Below, in pieces: positions 14,631 through 23,743 of a stretch of DNA of 38,503 bases. This stretch comes from ANME-2 cluster archaeon (GTDB taxonomy: Archaea; Halobacteriota; Methanosarcinia; Methanosarcinales; Methanocomedenaceae): positions 1 to 38,503 of the forward strand of contig JAAXOC010000015.1 in assembly GCA_014237145.1 (NCBI GenBank), in the 5' to 3' direction. Positions within the stretch are counted from its first letter, which is position 1. Every line of letters begins with the position of its first letter. Both the position numbers and the translations under genes were made by a program. A model generated the notes under the pieces. The model was not told where the DNA came from and did no database searches. It saw only the letters and a list, made by a program, of their open reading frames with translations.

Positions 14631-16124
14631 ATGACAAACCTAATAGAAAAGGTAGTACAGGATGCCATTGCGGCACAAAAAGCATCGATTGACATAATCA
14701 AGGCTAATCGGTATAATGATTTTACACTGGAGCAGACCAGGCCATTCGTTGAAGTGGTCAGGAACTTTGAAACCCATCCTGACCAGTCCCGGGAGGCCAT
14801 GGCACTCTACCAGCAGTCGGTCCTTATCCACTTTGACGTTCTTACTTCCCTGACCGACACGGTCAGCGCCTTTGACTGTGCCTTTTTAGAATGGCAGCAG
14901 ACTCCCATCACCCTGGATATTTTGTATGAACTGGATAAGGGTTTTCGCAGCGCAGTGGATGTATTCATCCAGACCATAGAGGAGTCGGATGACATCATTG
15001 GCCTGGAAGCGACCCGTGTCCACAATGGTTTTTATGGCATCATCTCATCCAAGGATTTTGCGGCCCTGCCAGGCAGTACATTTAATGTGCTGGCCCAGAT
15101 CATTGCCCGGACCCCCATTGATAAGAAATACAAACAGGCCATACTGGCTGCGAAATCCTGGGGATTGAACGGGATATACGTGTTCGGCGACATCTACACC
15201 CGGACCCTGAAGGAAACCGGGAATGTTGCAAAGGCCATACAGGAAGAAAAGCGTTATCTCAAGTGGGTGTGGGATGAGCCTTCAAAGTGTATGCTGGACC
15301 TTATGGGGCAGCTTGGGCATAAGTCGTATGACCGGTTCGAGTACTTCAATCGCTATGATAAGAAGTTCAGGCCTGTGGTGGAAGCGGCCTTTGATGCGGG
15401 TGTGCATCCTGCAAATATTGTGATGCTGCCAACCCATGTAGGTGATATCGGGCACCATATCGGCTGGTCATATTACAAGCTGTGCAGGGACGATATGTGC
15501 ATGGCAATACTGGAATCCGTATCACAGACCGTCTACAATACCCTGGCATCTGCCCTTGCAGCCGGAAAGATCAAGAGCCCATTTGATGTGGCATCTATAG
15601 CCACAGGCGCCAGCGGGGCTGCCATGGCACATATCCTGGCATGGGATGGTTTCACTCCTGATATGATACAGGATATGATGCAGAAGCGGTTCAGCAATTA
15701 TATAATGACACACCCTTACGACCGTTCCATGGTGGGGGAGTTGCATGTGAACGATTTCCTGGATTTCACCACACGTGGACAGAGGATCATCACACCCAAA
15801 CCCAGGGGTGGCGGCGGTAAGGTTATGGGCGTGCCCGTAGACCTGGAGCCTGTCAGTACAAACCCTGAACTGAACAATCCACAAATGTATGCCTATCCCT
15901 TCACTGCGATTACGGTGAGGGCAACTGCACTGATGCGGTTCATAGACCAGCCCTGCCTGCTTGCACCCGAACCCCCCAGTATCGTGGGAATAGTGAATGC
16001 TACGGCGCTGAATCCTGATGAACCGATGGCACCCGTGCAGATGTGCAAGAACTGTGCCACAAGCAGGTTCCTGCCTGCCAAGTGTGATTATTGTTTGTCG
16101 CCCACGTTGAATTCGGTGCTGTAG
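14631..16124 (+). CDS. Conserved methanogen protein with C-terminal zinc ribbon (probably DUF2193)
   Basis: A 497-residue protein of unknown function that I match from memory to a methanogen-restricted family (DUF2193); not verified. It is largely helical and soluble. The middle has conserved, charged motifs (RVHNGFYGIISSKDF, HVGDIGHHIGWSYYKLCRDD). The C-terminus has a treble-clef/zinc-ribbon pattern, CKNC then CDYC (about residues 474-491). The start is 2 bases after the mer stop, so it is in the mtr-mer transcription unit. That context suggests a role in C1 or corrinoid metabolism, for example a regulator or chaperone, but this is inference. Confidence 0.7.
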   Translation: MTNLIEKVVQDAIAAQKASIDIIKANRYNDFTLEQTRPFVEVVRNFETHPDQSREAMALYQQSVLIHFDVLTSLTDTVSAFDCAFLEWQQTPITLDILYELDKGFRSAVDVFIQTIEESDDIIGLEATRVHNGFYGIISSKDFAALPGSTFNVLAQIIARTPIDKKYKQAILAAKSWGLNGIYVFGDIYTRTLKETGNVAKAIQEEKRYLKWVWDEPSKCMLDLMGQLGHKSYDRFEYFNRYDKKFRPVVEAAFDAGVHPANIVMLPTHVGDIGHHIGWSYYKLCRDDMCMAILESVSQTVYNTLASALAAGKIKSPFDVASIATGASGAAMAHILAWDGFTPDMIQDMMQKRFSNYIMTHPYDRSMVGELHVNDFLDFTTRGQRIITPKPRGGGGKVMGVPVDLEPVSTNPELNNPQMYAYPFTAITVRATALMRFIDQPCLLAPEPPSIVGIVNATALNPDEPMAPVQMCKNCATSRFLPAKCDYCLSPTLNSVL

Positions 16125-16141
16125 AGGATATTAAGCACGGT

Positions 16142-16324
16142 ATGCATCCGCTTACCACTCTTGAGGACTGGGGTGACTTTGACCAGTTCGACTTCAAGGC
16201 AGCTTGGATGCCGCAGGAATACTACGACCTGGTGCTGGAGTTTAGGGATGCTATGCCGTGGAACTCGGGCTGCGACTTCGATGAGTGGTGTGAATTCTAT
16301 GAAAAAGTGAAAGAAAGACTTTAA
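16142..16324 (+). CDS. Small acidic protein downstream of the mtr-mer cluster
   Basis: A 60-residue, acidic, aromatic-rich protein (MHPLTTLEDWGDFDQFDFKA, then AWMPQEYYDLVLEFRDAMPW). It has two cysteines (SGCDFDEWCEFY) that could bind metal or form a disulfide. The frame is open upstream to 16091, but the ATG at 16142 has GAGGATATT in front and does not overlap the previous gene. Function unknown; probably the last gene of the operon. Confidence 0.6.
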   Translation: MHPLTTLEDWGDFDQFDFKAAWMPQEYYDLVLEFRDAMPWNSGCDFDEWCEFYEKVKERL

Positions 16325-16459
16325 AGGATTATCAAGCTACCAATCTTACAATCCTGACTTAATCTGGCTTGTTTTGCATCCATCTCTTCTAACACAACCT
16401 CAACTTTTCCACCAGACTTCTCCTGCACAAGAGTAACACATATTCCCTCCAACTCCTCA
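16321..16459 (-). other. Possible short coding remnant after the roadblock gene
   Basis: The minus strand has an open stretch reading ELEGICVTLVQEKSGGKVEV, VLEEMDAKQARLSQDCKIGS and LIIL, ending in TAA at 16321. A TTG could start it. It would be about 43 residues and overlaps the end of the opposite gene by a few bases. No family is recognised. Confidence 0.3.
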
Positions 16460-16828
16460 TTATTCCAGGATTTTTGATATTTTCCTGCAGGCCTTTTCCA
16501 TCTCCACGATCACAAGACCTATATTCATCCCATCCCTGAACAGTGAACTAAGTATTGCGAGCTTACCAGCTTCCATGATTATGGTTATGGCATCAGGTGA
16601 CCTGATAATAAGCATATTTGGCGGATTTTTTTGTATCTCTTCCATAACGGTTTTAGCTGAACCTATAATAGTTGCTGTATAAGCACCCAAAAGTGCTTCA
16701 GGTATATTTTCGGGCACATCTGAAACCATGACAAGACCCTGGTTACTTGAAATGACCGATGCCTCGATATCACCGGTATTTTTTAGTTCTTTTAGTATCT
16801 CACGTAGAGAATCCTGAATATTTGCCAT
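16460..16828 (-). CDS. Roadblock/LC7 domain protein
   Basis: A 122-residue single-domain protein of the roadblock/LC7 fold: MANIQDSLREILKELKNTGD, then EASVISSNQGLVMVSDVPEN, with a central helix (LGAYTATIIGSAKTVMEEIQ) and a final strand-helix (GLVIVEMEKACRKISKILE). Such proteins usually pair with small GTPases or sensory partners. Here the partner is the upstream V4R protein, 5 bases away on the same strand. No GTPase is visible in the window. Confidence 0.85.
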   Translation of the reverse strand: MANIQDSLREILKELKNTGDIEASVISSNQGLVMVSDVPENIPEALLGAYTATIIGSAKTVMEEIQKNPPNMLIIRSPDAITIIMEAGKLAILSSLFRDGMNIGLVIVEMEKACRKISKILE

Positions 16829-16833
16829 GATCC

Positions 16834-17373
16834 TTATTCTTCCCAGAACTTTGGTTTTATTACAAACCTGCAGACATCATCTCCCATTGCCTGGCAACTG
16901 ACCTCTTCGCATACCATATCTTCCTTATTGAATACCACTTCCATATATCCACACATGAAGCCTTCCAGAAAGTAACAGACAGGAGTGTCGCTTTTTCCGG
17001 TATGTATCATAGCCTCAACACTCTTTATCACTGTACAGGTTATCTCCCGCTGGTTAACAGATAATTCAATATCTCTCAGAATTAGCCAGCCATAACGGGC
17101 AAATTGTTGAGTGGTAGCGCTGATTATTTCATCAGTTGTTTCACATTCCCACTGCCTGATAACAACAAGTGCGGAGTTCTTTCCTGCATCATATCCTGAT
17201 GTATAGAACATCGGTCTGGCGCCTTTTCCCAATGCATCTAATATCCCTTTATGAAGCGATCCAAAAGTTGATTTTGACATCACTATCACAGGGACACCGC
17301 TTATGGTTATATTGGCGTTATCATCATCCAATTCGATTAATAACACCTCATCTATGGCCTTGATAGAATTCAC
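16834..17373 (-). CDS. V4R-domain sensor-like protein
   Basis: A 179-residue protein with a V4R (4-vinyl reductase) domain: GSLHKGILDALGKGARPMFY, SGYDAGKNSA, and the cysteine-containing C-terminal signature CYFLEGFMCGYMEVVFNKED then CEEVSCQAMGDDVCRF. V4R domains bind small hydrophobic or metal ligands and often act as sensors. Four of the cysteines could hold a metal. It precedes the roadblock gene, suggesting a small sensory pair. A palindrome resembling metal-regulator sites lies in its promoter (17422-17436). Confidence 0.8.
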   Translation of the reverse strand: MNSIKAIDEVLLIELDDDNANITISGVPVIVMSKSTFGSLHKGILDALGKGARPMFYTSGYDAGKNSALVVIRQWECETTDEIISATTQQFARYGWLILRDIELSVNQREITCTVIKSVEAMIHTGKSDTPVCYFLEGFMCGYMEVVFNKEDMVCEEVSCQAMGDDVCRFVIKPKFWEE

Positions 17374-17421
17374 CCCATTAAATTGCAGATTACAATAAGA
17401 GATAATTATATTTTTTAATTG

Positions 17422-17436
17422 AAATGATTATCATTT
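17422..17436. promoter_or_regulatory. Fur/DtxR-like palindrome in the V4R promoter
   Basis: AAATGAT-T-ATCATTT is a perfect 15-base palindrome about 50 bases upstream of the V4R start. It abuts an A/T-rich TATA-like element (minus-strand AAAAAATATAAT, about 17408-17419). The ATGAT-n-ATCAT pattern resembles binding sites of Fur/DtxR/MntR-type metal regulators. Confidence 0.5.
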
Positions 17437-17497
17437 AAAGAAATGTTACTATCTGGATATCAATTTCTAAAACATTGTAACATAATGACATGACAAG

Positions 17498-17647
17498 TTA
17501 CTTATCCACACTGTAGTTCAGGCCGCACTCGTTGCATAAGTAAGTGATCACTTCTTTGCCCTTGGTACTTTTCCTTACAGTGGATTCCATCCAGCTGCCA
17601 CAGGTAGGACATTTCTGGTCGAACAGGGAATGATCTTTTTTTTCCAT
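17498..17647 (-). CDS. Small zinc-ribbon protein
   Basis: A 49-residue protein reading MEKKDHSLFDQKCPTCGSWM, then ESTVRKSTKGKEVITYLCNE and CGLNYSVDK. The CPTCG and CNECG knuckles define a zinc ribbon. It starts 9 bases after the HMG-CoA reductase stop on the same strand, so it is probably translated from that mRNA. Small ribbons of this type often accompany core archaeal genes; function unknown. Confidence 0.7.
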   Translation of the reverse strand: MEKKDHSLFDQKCPTCGSWMESTVRKSTKGKEVITYLCNECGLNYSVDK

Positions 17648-17656
17648 GTTCCCTCA

Positions 17657-18895
17657 TCACCTGCCCATTTGTTTGTGTGCCCGCGCCAGGTGTCCTGCAG
17701 CCTGGGCACCTATCAGGGATATCTCACCTGCCAGTGCTGCTGCTCCGATTATCTCGGCAAGTTTTTTAGCATTTGTACCTGGTGGTTCTCCTGCTCCTGC
17801 TACTCCCAGCATTTCAAGGCACTCGCGCTGGGTGGCAATACCTGTACCCCCACCCACCGTACCCACCTGTATGGCAGGCAGCGTCACACTGCAGTACAGG
17901 TCACCTTTATCTGTAAGCTCCATGCTGGTGATAGCACTGCTGGCCTCTACCACATGGGCCGCATCCTGGCCGCAGGCAAGGTACATGGCTGCAACAATGT
18001 TTGCCACATGTGCGTTAAATCCTGTACTTCCGGCCCTGGCTGAGCCCAGCAGGTTCTTCTTGTAATTGACCTTCGCCATTGATCCGGGCTCGGTCTTGAG
18101 CTTTTGCTCGACTACGTTTCCCGGAATGACCACATCTGCCACAACAGTCTTTCCCCTGCCCAAAATATTATTGATGGCAGAGGGTTTTTTATCAGTACAT
18201 ACATTGCCTGAGAGTGAAACCAGTTCCACATCAAGTTGACCTGTGATAAAATCGCAAATGGCTTCAGATGCAATTGTTGCCATGTTCATGCCCATGGCAT
18301 CCTTGGTATCGAACCTGAACCTGAGATACACATTGTTCCCTGCCACAAAGGGCATTACGTCAAGCAGTTCCCCGAACCTGGTGGTTTCGGATGCCTTTGC
18401 CTTCATGGCCTCGAAGTTCCCAGGATCATTGACCCAGTCAACGAACTCCCTGGCCCGGACCACATCTTTTACTGTGAAAACGGGTGCACGGGTCATACCG
18501 TCATTGAAAATCCTAACATTGGTACCGCCGCATGCCGAGATTACCGAACAGCCCCGGTTGGTACTGGCTACCAGTGCCCCTTCTGTGGTGGCCAGGGGTA
18601 AGTAATAATTCCCGTCTGCATATTCACCATTGATAGTAACAGGCCCGCCTATTCCAAGAGGTATCTGGATTGCCCCGATCATGTTTTCAATATTGCGTTT
18701 TACAGCTTCTGTTTCATTGATGGAGAATCTGCCCACGTTATCAAGTTCTGTACCAGTTATGCGAGATGCGGCTTCTCTTCTTATGTCCACTGCTTCCCCG
18801 ACATCCACGAACTGGTCAATGGCATGGAGCTTCATCTCTCCTTTTACTACCTTTTGTATGATCTCCTCTTTTGACAACCCCTTATCCTGGTTCAT
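17657..18895 (-). CDS. hmgA: Hydroxymethylglutaryl-CoA reductase (NADPH), class I
   Basis: A 412-residue enzyme reducing HMG-CoA to mevalonate, the committed step to archaeal isoprenoid lipids. Active-site motifs: ENMIGAIQIPLGIGGP, EGALVASTNRG (catalytic Glu), DAMGMNM (cofactor loop), VCTDKKPSAIN (catalytic Lys), GTVGGGTGIATQ and GHLARAH (catalytic His near the C-terminus). The soluble, anchorless form is usual in archaea. An upstream TTG (18913) would add six residues; the ATG at 18895 is preferred. It is divergent from lonB and followed by a zinc-ribbon gene. Confidence 0.96.
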   Translation of the reverse strand: MNQDKGLSKEEIIQKVVKGEMKLHAIDQFVDVGEAVDIRREAASRITGTELDNVGRFSINETEAVKRNIENMIGAIQIPLGIGGPVTINGEYADGNYYLPLATTEGALVASTNRGCSVISACGGTNVRIFNDGMTRAPVFTVKDVVRAREFVDWVNDPGNFEAMKAKASETTRFGELLDVMPFVAGNNVYLRFRFDTKDAMGMNMATIASEAICDFITGQLDVELVSLSGNVCTDKKPSAINNILGRGKTVVADVVIPGNVVEQKLKTEPGSMAKVNYKKNLLGSARAGSTGFNAHVANIVAAMYLACGQDAAHVVEASSAITSMELTDKGDLYCSVTLPAIQVGTVGGGTGIATQRECLEMLGVAGAGEPPGTNAKKLAEIIGAAALAGEISLIGAQAAGHLARAHKQMGR

Positions 18896-18989
18896 GCAAA
18901 TACTGTTGTGCAATAATCTATTTAACTTTGGCGAAAACCGACATTACTGGTCTTCAGGGATACCTGGAAATGGCTTAGATCAAATAGAC

Positions 18990-19096
18990 TGACAACCAGA
19001 CTAAATTAAGTATATAAACAAATAAGCAGATACAAGTATATAGAAAAAATACATGGTATATTTATATACTACATATTTATATTAAAGGAGAATAAC
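18990..19096. promoter_or_regulatory. Divergent hmgA/lonB promoter region
   Basis: Very A/T-rich. TATA-like candidates for lonB are AGTATATAGAAA (about 19036-19047) and TTTATATACT (19061-19070), followed by AAAGGAG before the GTG. On the minus strand TTATATACTTAA (about 19005-19016) could serve hmgA. Assignments are by sequence only. Confidence 0.45.
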
Positions 19097-21028
19097 GTGG
19101 CAGATACTAATGACAATGATTCCGGATCCACTGATGACCTTCTGGGTGGACTTGATATTGAATCCACCGCCGATATCCAGGTTCCTGAGGACCTGATCGA
19201 TCAGGTGATAGGCCAGGAACATGCAGTGGAAGTAGTTAAAAAGGCAGCCACCCAGCGGCGGCATGTTATGATGCTGGGTACACCAGGTACTGGCAAGTCA
19301 ATGCTGGCCAAGGCCATGGCAGATCTTCTGCCAAAAGAGGAATTGCAGGATGTCCTGGTGTATAATAATCCTGAGGACAACAACACACCGAAGATCAGGG
19401 TAGTGCCTGCCGGCAAGGGCAAAGAGATAGTGGACGCCCACAAACTGGAAGCAAGAAAACGAATGCAAGCCCGCAACATGTTCATCATGATATTCGTGTT
19501 CGGCATAATCATCTACTCACTTTATACCGGGACGTTGATCTGGGGTATCATCGCTGCCGTACTCATCTTCATGGTCATGCGTCAGTTCATGCCAAAAGAA
19601 GAGGCATACATACCAAAACTCCTGGTATCCAATGCAGGTAAGGAAAAAGCCGCATACATTGATGCTACAGGTGCACATGCCGGTTCCCTGCTGGGTGATG
19701 TGAGGCACGACCCTTTCCAGAGCGGAGGCCTGGAAACCCCTGCCCATGACAGGGTGGAAGGTGGAGCCATTCATAAAGCGCATAAAGGTGTGCTGTTCAT
19801 AGACGAGATCAATACCCTTGGGCTGGAATCCCAGCAGAACCTGCTGACAGCCCTGCAGGAGAAGGAATTTTCCATCACTGGCCAGAGCGAGCGCTCCTCG
19901 GGCGCAATGGTAAAGACAGAACCTGTTCCATGCGATTTCACCATGGTCACTGCCGGTAACCTTGATGCTTTGAGGGGAATGCACCCGGCACTGCGTTCAA
20001 GGATCAAGGGTTACGGTTACGAGGTTTATATGAGTGATACCATACCCGACAATGTCGATAACAGGCAAAAACTTGTCAGGTTCGTGGCACAGGAAGTGAT
20101 AAGGGATGGTAAAATACCCCATTTTGACAGTAGTGCCACAAAAGAGATCATCCTGGAAGCAAGGCGCCGGGCAGGCAGAAAAGGACACCTAACCCTAAAA
20201 CTGAGGGACCTGGGTGGTCTTGTCAGGGTTGCGGGTGATATTGCGCACTCTGAAAGTGCTGATATGACACTTGCAGAACATGTGCTTAAGGCAAAGAGTA
20301 TTGCCAGGTCTGTGGAACAGCAGCTCGCCGACCAGTACCTTGAACGGAGAAAGGATTACAAGATGTTCGAACAGGAAGGCAGCCAGGTGGGAAGAGTTAA
20401 CGGCCTTGCGGTTATGGGAAGCGATTCAGGGATCATGCTCCCCATAATGGCAGAGGTGACACCCGCTCAATCCAGTTCAGAAGGCCGGATCATAGCCACA
20501 GGTATGCTCAAGAAGATCGCCAGGGAAGCTGTTGATAACGTATCAGCCCTGATCAAAAAAGTAAGTGGCAAAGACACCAGGTCAATGGATGTACATATCC
20601 AGTTCATCGGTACCTATGAAGGAGTGGAAGGAGACAGTGCGTCCATCAGTATAGCTACTGCCGTGCTGTCAGCTTTCGAGAACATTCCTGTTGACCAGTC
20701 AGTGGCCATGACCGGATCGCTGTCAGTGAGGGGTGACGTGCTTCCGGTGGGCGGCGTGACCTACAAGATCGAGGCTGCAGCCCAGGCTGGTATCAAGACC
20801 GTGATCATACCCAGATCAAACATGGGTGATGTCATGATCGAGGATGAATACAAGGACAAGATCGAGATCGTCCCTGTGAGCAATATCACCGAGGTACTGG
20901 ATAAAAGCCTTATTGGGCCTGAAAAGAAAAAACTGATCAAGACCATTAAGAAATCATACGCCTTTCCAAAGCTGAACCTGGGCCTGAGTGATAATATTCC
21001 AGGGTCATCAGTGCCGACACCTCAATAG
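19097..21028 (+). CDS. lonB: Membrane-anchored archaeal Lon protease (LonB)
   Basis: A 643-residue ATP-dependent protease. Order: AAA+ domain with Walker A GTPGTGKS (61-68); a membrane insertion with two closely spaced spans (about 127-163) inside the AAA+ domain; Walker B GVLFIDEIN; sensor region; and a C-terminal Ser-Lys protease domain (EGDSASISIATAVLSAF with the catalytic Ser, GGVTYKIEAAAQAG with the Lys). This layout defines archaeal LonB, which degrades misfolded membrane and soluble proteins. It starts with GTG, preceded by AAAGGAG. The span contains IIYSLYTGTLIWGI, a motif repeated twice in a separate protein at 25364. Confidence 0.95.
   Translation: MADTNDNDSGSTDDLLGGLDIESTADIQVPEDLIDQVIGQEHAVEVVKKAATQRRHVMMLGTPGTGKSMLAKAMADLLPKEELQDVLVYNNPEDNNTPKIRVVPAGKGKEIVDAHKLEARKRMQARNMFIMIFVFGIIIYSLYTGTLIWGIIAAVLIFMVMRQFMPKEEAYIPKLLVSNAGKEKAAYIDATGAHAGSLLGDVRHDPFQSGGLETPAHDRVEGGAIHKAHKGVLFIDEINTLGLESQQNLLTALQEKEFSITGQSERSSGAMVKTEPVPCDFTMVTAGNLDALRGMHPALRSRIKGYGYEVYMSDTIPDNVDNRQKLVRFVAQEVIRDGKIPHFDSSATKEIILEARRRAGRKGHLTLKLRDLGGLVRVAGDIAHSESADMTLAEHVLKAKSIARSVEQQLADQYLERRKDYKMFEQEGSQVGRVNGLAVMGSDSGIMLPIMAEVTPAQSSSEGRIIATGMLKKIAREAVDNVSALIKKVSGKDTRSMDVHIQFIGTYEGVEGDSASISIATAVLSAFENIPVDQSVAMTGSLSVRGDVLPVGGVTYKIEAAAQAGIKTVIIPRSNMGDVMIEDEYKDKIEIVPVSNITEVLDKSLIGPEKKKLIKTIKKSYAFPKLNLGLSDNIPGSSVPTPQ
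19511..19551 (+). repeat. YTGTLIWGI codon block, copy in lonB
   Basis: This 41-base stretch encodes IYSLYTGTLIWGI. It matches 25722-25762 (minus strand) at 39 of 41 bases and 25459-25499 (minus strand) at 36 of 41. Confidence 0.8.
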
Positions 21029-21041
21029 GCAGGGATATACT

Positions 21042-22388
21042 TTGAACACTTCACAGGTTGATTTCCATGACATCAGGGTACTGAAAAGTTCAGGACTCAG
21101 CATTTTTATCGATAATGGTGAGATAGAACAGATATCAAATAACTATACCAGTGGAACAGCATGCCGTGCACTGATCAAGGGGTCGTGGGGTATTGTCTCA
21201 TCCGACAACACCAGAGACCCTGACAGTATGCTTTTTTCAGCAGCAAAGTTATCCGGCCAGGCACATAGAAGGTCTCCAAGACCGGGTATCGATCTGGCCC
21301 GGGTGGAATCCCCTTTGATACATGACCTTCCGGTAGTTGAAAAAGACCCTGCCGATATTCCAATTGAGGAGAAAGTAGAACTTCTGCTTGATATCCACAA
21401 ACGGACAAAGGTACAGGATGTGTCAAGTTCCACTGTAATGTATTCCGAAAGTGTGACCGAAGTGGAATATAGCAACTCCGAGGGTGTGGAGGTTTCATAC
21501 AGCCTGGTTCGGACAGGGTTTGCAGTAACTGCGGTGGCTTCACGCAATGGTGTGTTCCAGATGGGCAGGGAGAGCAAGTTCAATGTATGCGGGTATGAGC
21601 TGTTCGACAGGTACGATGCACTGGAGCTGGCAGAGACGGCAGGGAATACTGCAAGGGACCTGTTATCGGCAAGTGTGCCTAAAGGCGGCAGGATGCCTGT
21701 GATACTTGACCAGGAACTGGCAGGTGTGTTCATCCACGAGGCTGTGGGTCATGCAGTAGAGGCAGACCATGTGGCAGAGGGCAATTCCATCCTTGCAGGC
21801 AAGATCGGCAGCCAGATCGCTTCTTCCTGTATTACTGTCATAGACGACCCGTCCATGCATGGGTATGGCTACTATCCTGTTGATGACGAAGGAGTGGAAT
21901 CAAGACCCACTACATTGATAGAAGAGGGTGTGCTGAAGTCGTACCTGCATAGCAGGGAGACAGCTGCACTATTTCCGGATACCGGCCGGCCTGGTAATGC
22001 CAGATCCCAGGGGCTTTCAAGACCCATTATCAGGATGAGCAATACTTATATCGAGAATAGTGATTCCTCTTTCGGGGAGATGTTATCTGAGATAAAGGAT
22101 GGTATTTACCTGATCGGTAGTCGCGGGGGACAGGTGAATCCGGGCGAGGGTGTATTCCAGTTCAATGCTGAGCGCGGGTTTTTGGTGGAGAATGGTGAAC
22201 TGACCACACCTGTTCGGGATGTTTCACTGTCAGGACATACACTGGATATCTTAAAGCACGTGCAGATGGCTGCCGGTGATATGAAAATGACCTCTGGCAG
22301 GTGCGGCAAAGGCGGGCAGCTTGCGCCTGTATGCGATGGGTCGCCGCATATCCTGGTCTCAGAGGCAATGGTGGGGGGAAGCGGATGA
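21042..22388 (+). CDS. tldD: TldD-family metalloprotease
   Basis: A 448-residue TldD subunit of the TldD/TldE (PmbA) protease. The zinc-binding HExxxH motif is present (HEAVGH, residues 232-237), with a downstream GxxRxx region (GRPGNARSQGLSRPIIRMSN). TldD/TldE degrades unfolded or modified peptides in bacteria and archaea. The frame is open 18 codons upstream into lonB, but TTG at 21042 has AGGGA before it and gives the usual start. It follows lonB after 13 bases, so the two proteolytic systems may share a transcript. Its stop overlaps the next start (ATGA). Confidence 0.93.
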   Translation: MNTSQVDFHDIRVLKSSGLSIFIDNGEIEQISNNYTSGTACRALIKGSWGIVSSDNTRDPDSMLFSAAKLSGQAHRRSPRPGIDLARVESPLIHDLPVVEKDPADIPIEEKVELLLDIHKRTKVQDVSSSTVMYSESVTEVEYSNSEGVEVSYSLVRTGFAVTAVASRNGVFQMGRESKFNVCGYELFDRYDALELAETAGNTARDLLSASVPKGGRMPVILDQELAGVFIHEAVGHAVEADHVAEGNSILAGKIGSQIASSCITVIDDPSMHGYGYYPVDDEGVESRPTTLIEEGVLKSYLHSRETAALFPDTGRPGNARSQGLSRPIIRMSNTYIENSDSSFGEMLSEIKDGIYLIGSRGGQVNPGEGVFQFNAERGFLVENGELTTPVRDVSLSGHTLDILKHVQMAAGDMKMTSGRCGKGGQLAPVCDGSPHILVSEAMVGGSG

Positions 22389-23719
22389 GTAGTGATATCA
22401 ATATTATTTATGACATGGCCAAAAAGGCACAAAAAGCTGCAGAGCGCTCAGGTGCCGATGAGGTGGAAGTATTCGGGCTTATGGCCAGCAGTGTTAATGT
22501 GGACATCCAGCTGGACAGGATCGACCTTGCAAAGGAAAGTTTTTTAAAGGGAATTGGTGTCAAGGCGATAGTGAATGGTGCAGTGGGTTTTTCGTCCACA
22601 AATGATCCTGCGCGCATCATAGACGCGGCAAAATCCGCCACAAGTTCGGCAAGGGTGCGGCACAGCGACCCAGACTGGACCGGACTGCCGCAGGCTTGTG
22701 AATACAGAGCGGTAAACGGCATCCACGATCCCAGGATAGCCAATATAGATGTGGAAACCTGCATCGACCTGACCATGAAGATGATCGATGGGGCGGTATC
22801 GCTGGATGATGCAAGACCCACCTCAGGGAAGTTCACATGTTTGGGGTCTGATTATGTGATACTGAACTCCAATGGTGTTGAAGTGAGGGAAGCTTCCACA
22901 AGGATCGATGGTTTTATTGAGTGCCGGGCCGGGGATGGTGATAAAATGTCCACTGCTTACGAGTTCGATCTCTCCCGTAACTTTGATATTGATTTTTACC
23001 GCATCGGCAGCGAGGCTGCCAGACAGGCGCTTGAAGGTGTAGGCGGTGCGGGTGTCGATACATGCAAGACCGACGTACTGCTTAAACCAAGTGCAATAGC
23101 CGATATTCTGGAAAGTACATTTCTCAATTCGTTAAACTCCGAGAATATCCAGAAGGGGCGCTCAGCACTGGCAGGTAAACTGGGTGAAAAAATCGGTGCA
23201 GACGGCCTGGATATTGTGGATGACGGGCTGCTGGAGGGTGGTATAGGATCGGCCCGCTCGGATGATGAGGGAACACCATCAAGGACCAACCGCATCCTGG
23301 AGAACGGGGTGCTGGGTACGTACCTGTATGATAAATATACGGCAGGTAAGGATGGTGTGGAGTCCACGGGCAGTGCGGTGAGGGGTAATTATGCCCAGAC
23401 CACTTGCATTGATGTCAGGAACCTGAAGATAGAGTATCCGGCCAGTGATATTATTGCTGAAACACAAAAAGGGGTGCTTGTGGGTTCAGTGATCGGGGCT
23501 CATACAGCTAATCCCATCTCAGGGGACTTCAGTGTAGAAGCCCGCAATTCGTTTTTAGTTGAAAACGGGGGGGTAGGCAGACCGATCAGGTCTATGATGG
23601 TGACCGGGAATGTGTTCGAACTGCTGCAGAATATCTGCGGTGCGGGCCGTGATACAAGGGTACTGGGTAATATTATTACACCTACGGTGAAGGTATCAGG
23701 CTTGAAGATAGTAGGATGA
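22385..23719 (+). CDS. pmbA: PmbA/TldE-family protein
   Basis: A 444-residue partner of TldD, related in sequence but without the HExxxH metal site, as is normal for TldE. The N-terminal domain starts MSSDINIIYDMAKKAQKAAE. The C-terminal domain has GIGSARSDDEGTPSRTNRIL, STGSAVRGNYAQTTCI and FSVEARNSFLVENG. ATG overlaps the tldD stop by four bases; the frame is open further upstream inside tldD but that part is not homologous. The pair forms a heterodimeric protease. Confidence 0.92.
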   Translation: MSSDINIIYDMAKKAQKAAERSGADEVEVFGLMASSVNVDIQLDRIDLAKESFLKGIGVKAIVNGAVGFSSTNDPARIIDAAKSATSSARVRHSDPDWTGLPQACEYRAVNGIHDPRIANIDVETCIDLTMKMIDGAVSLDDARPTSGKFTCLGSDYVILNSNGVEVREASTRIDGFIECRAGDGDKMSTAYEFDLSRNFDIDFYRIGSEAARQALEGVGGAGVDTCKTDVLLKPSAIADILESTFLNSLNSENIQKGRSALAGKLGEKIGADGLDIVDDGLLEGGIGSARSDDEGTPSRTNRILENGVLGTYLYDKYTAGKDGVESTGSAVRGNYAQTTCIDVRNLKIEYPASDIIAETQKGVLVGSVIGAHTANPISGDFSVEARNSFLVENGGVGRPIRSMMVTGNVFELLQNICGAGRDTRVLGNIITPTVKVSGLKIVG

Positions 23720-23743
23720 AATGAGTTGTCAGGGAGTGCATAC

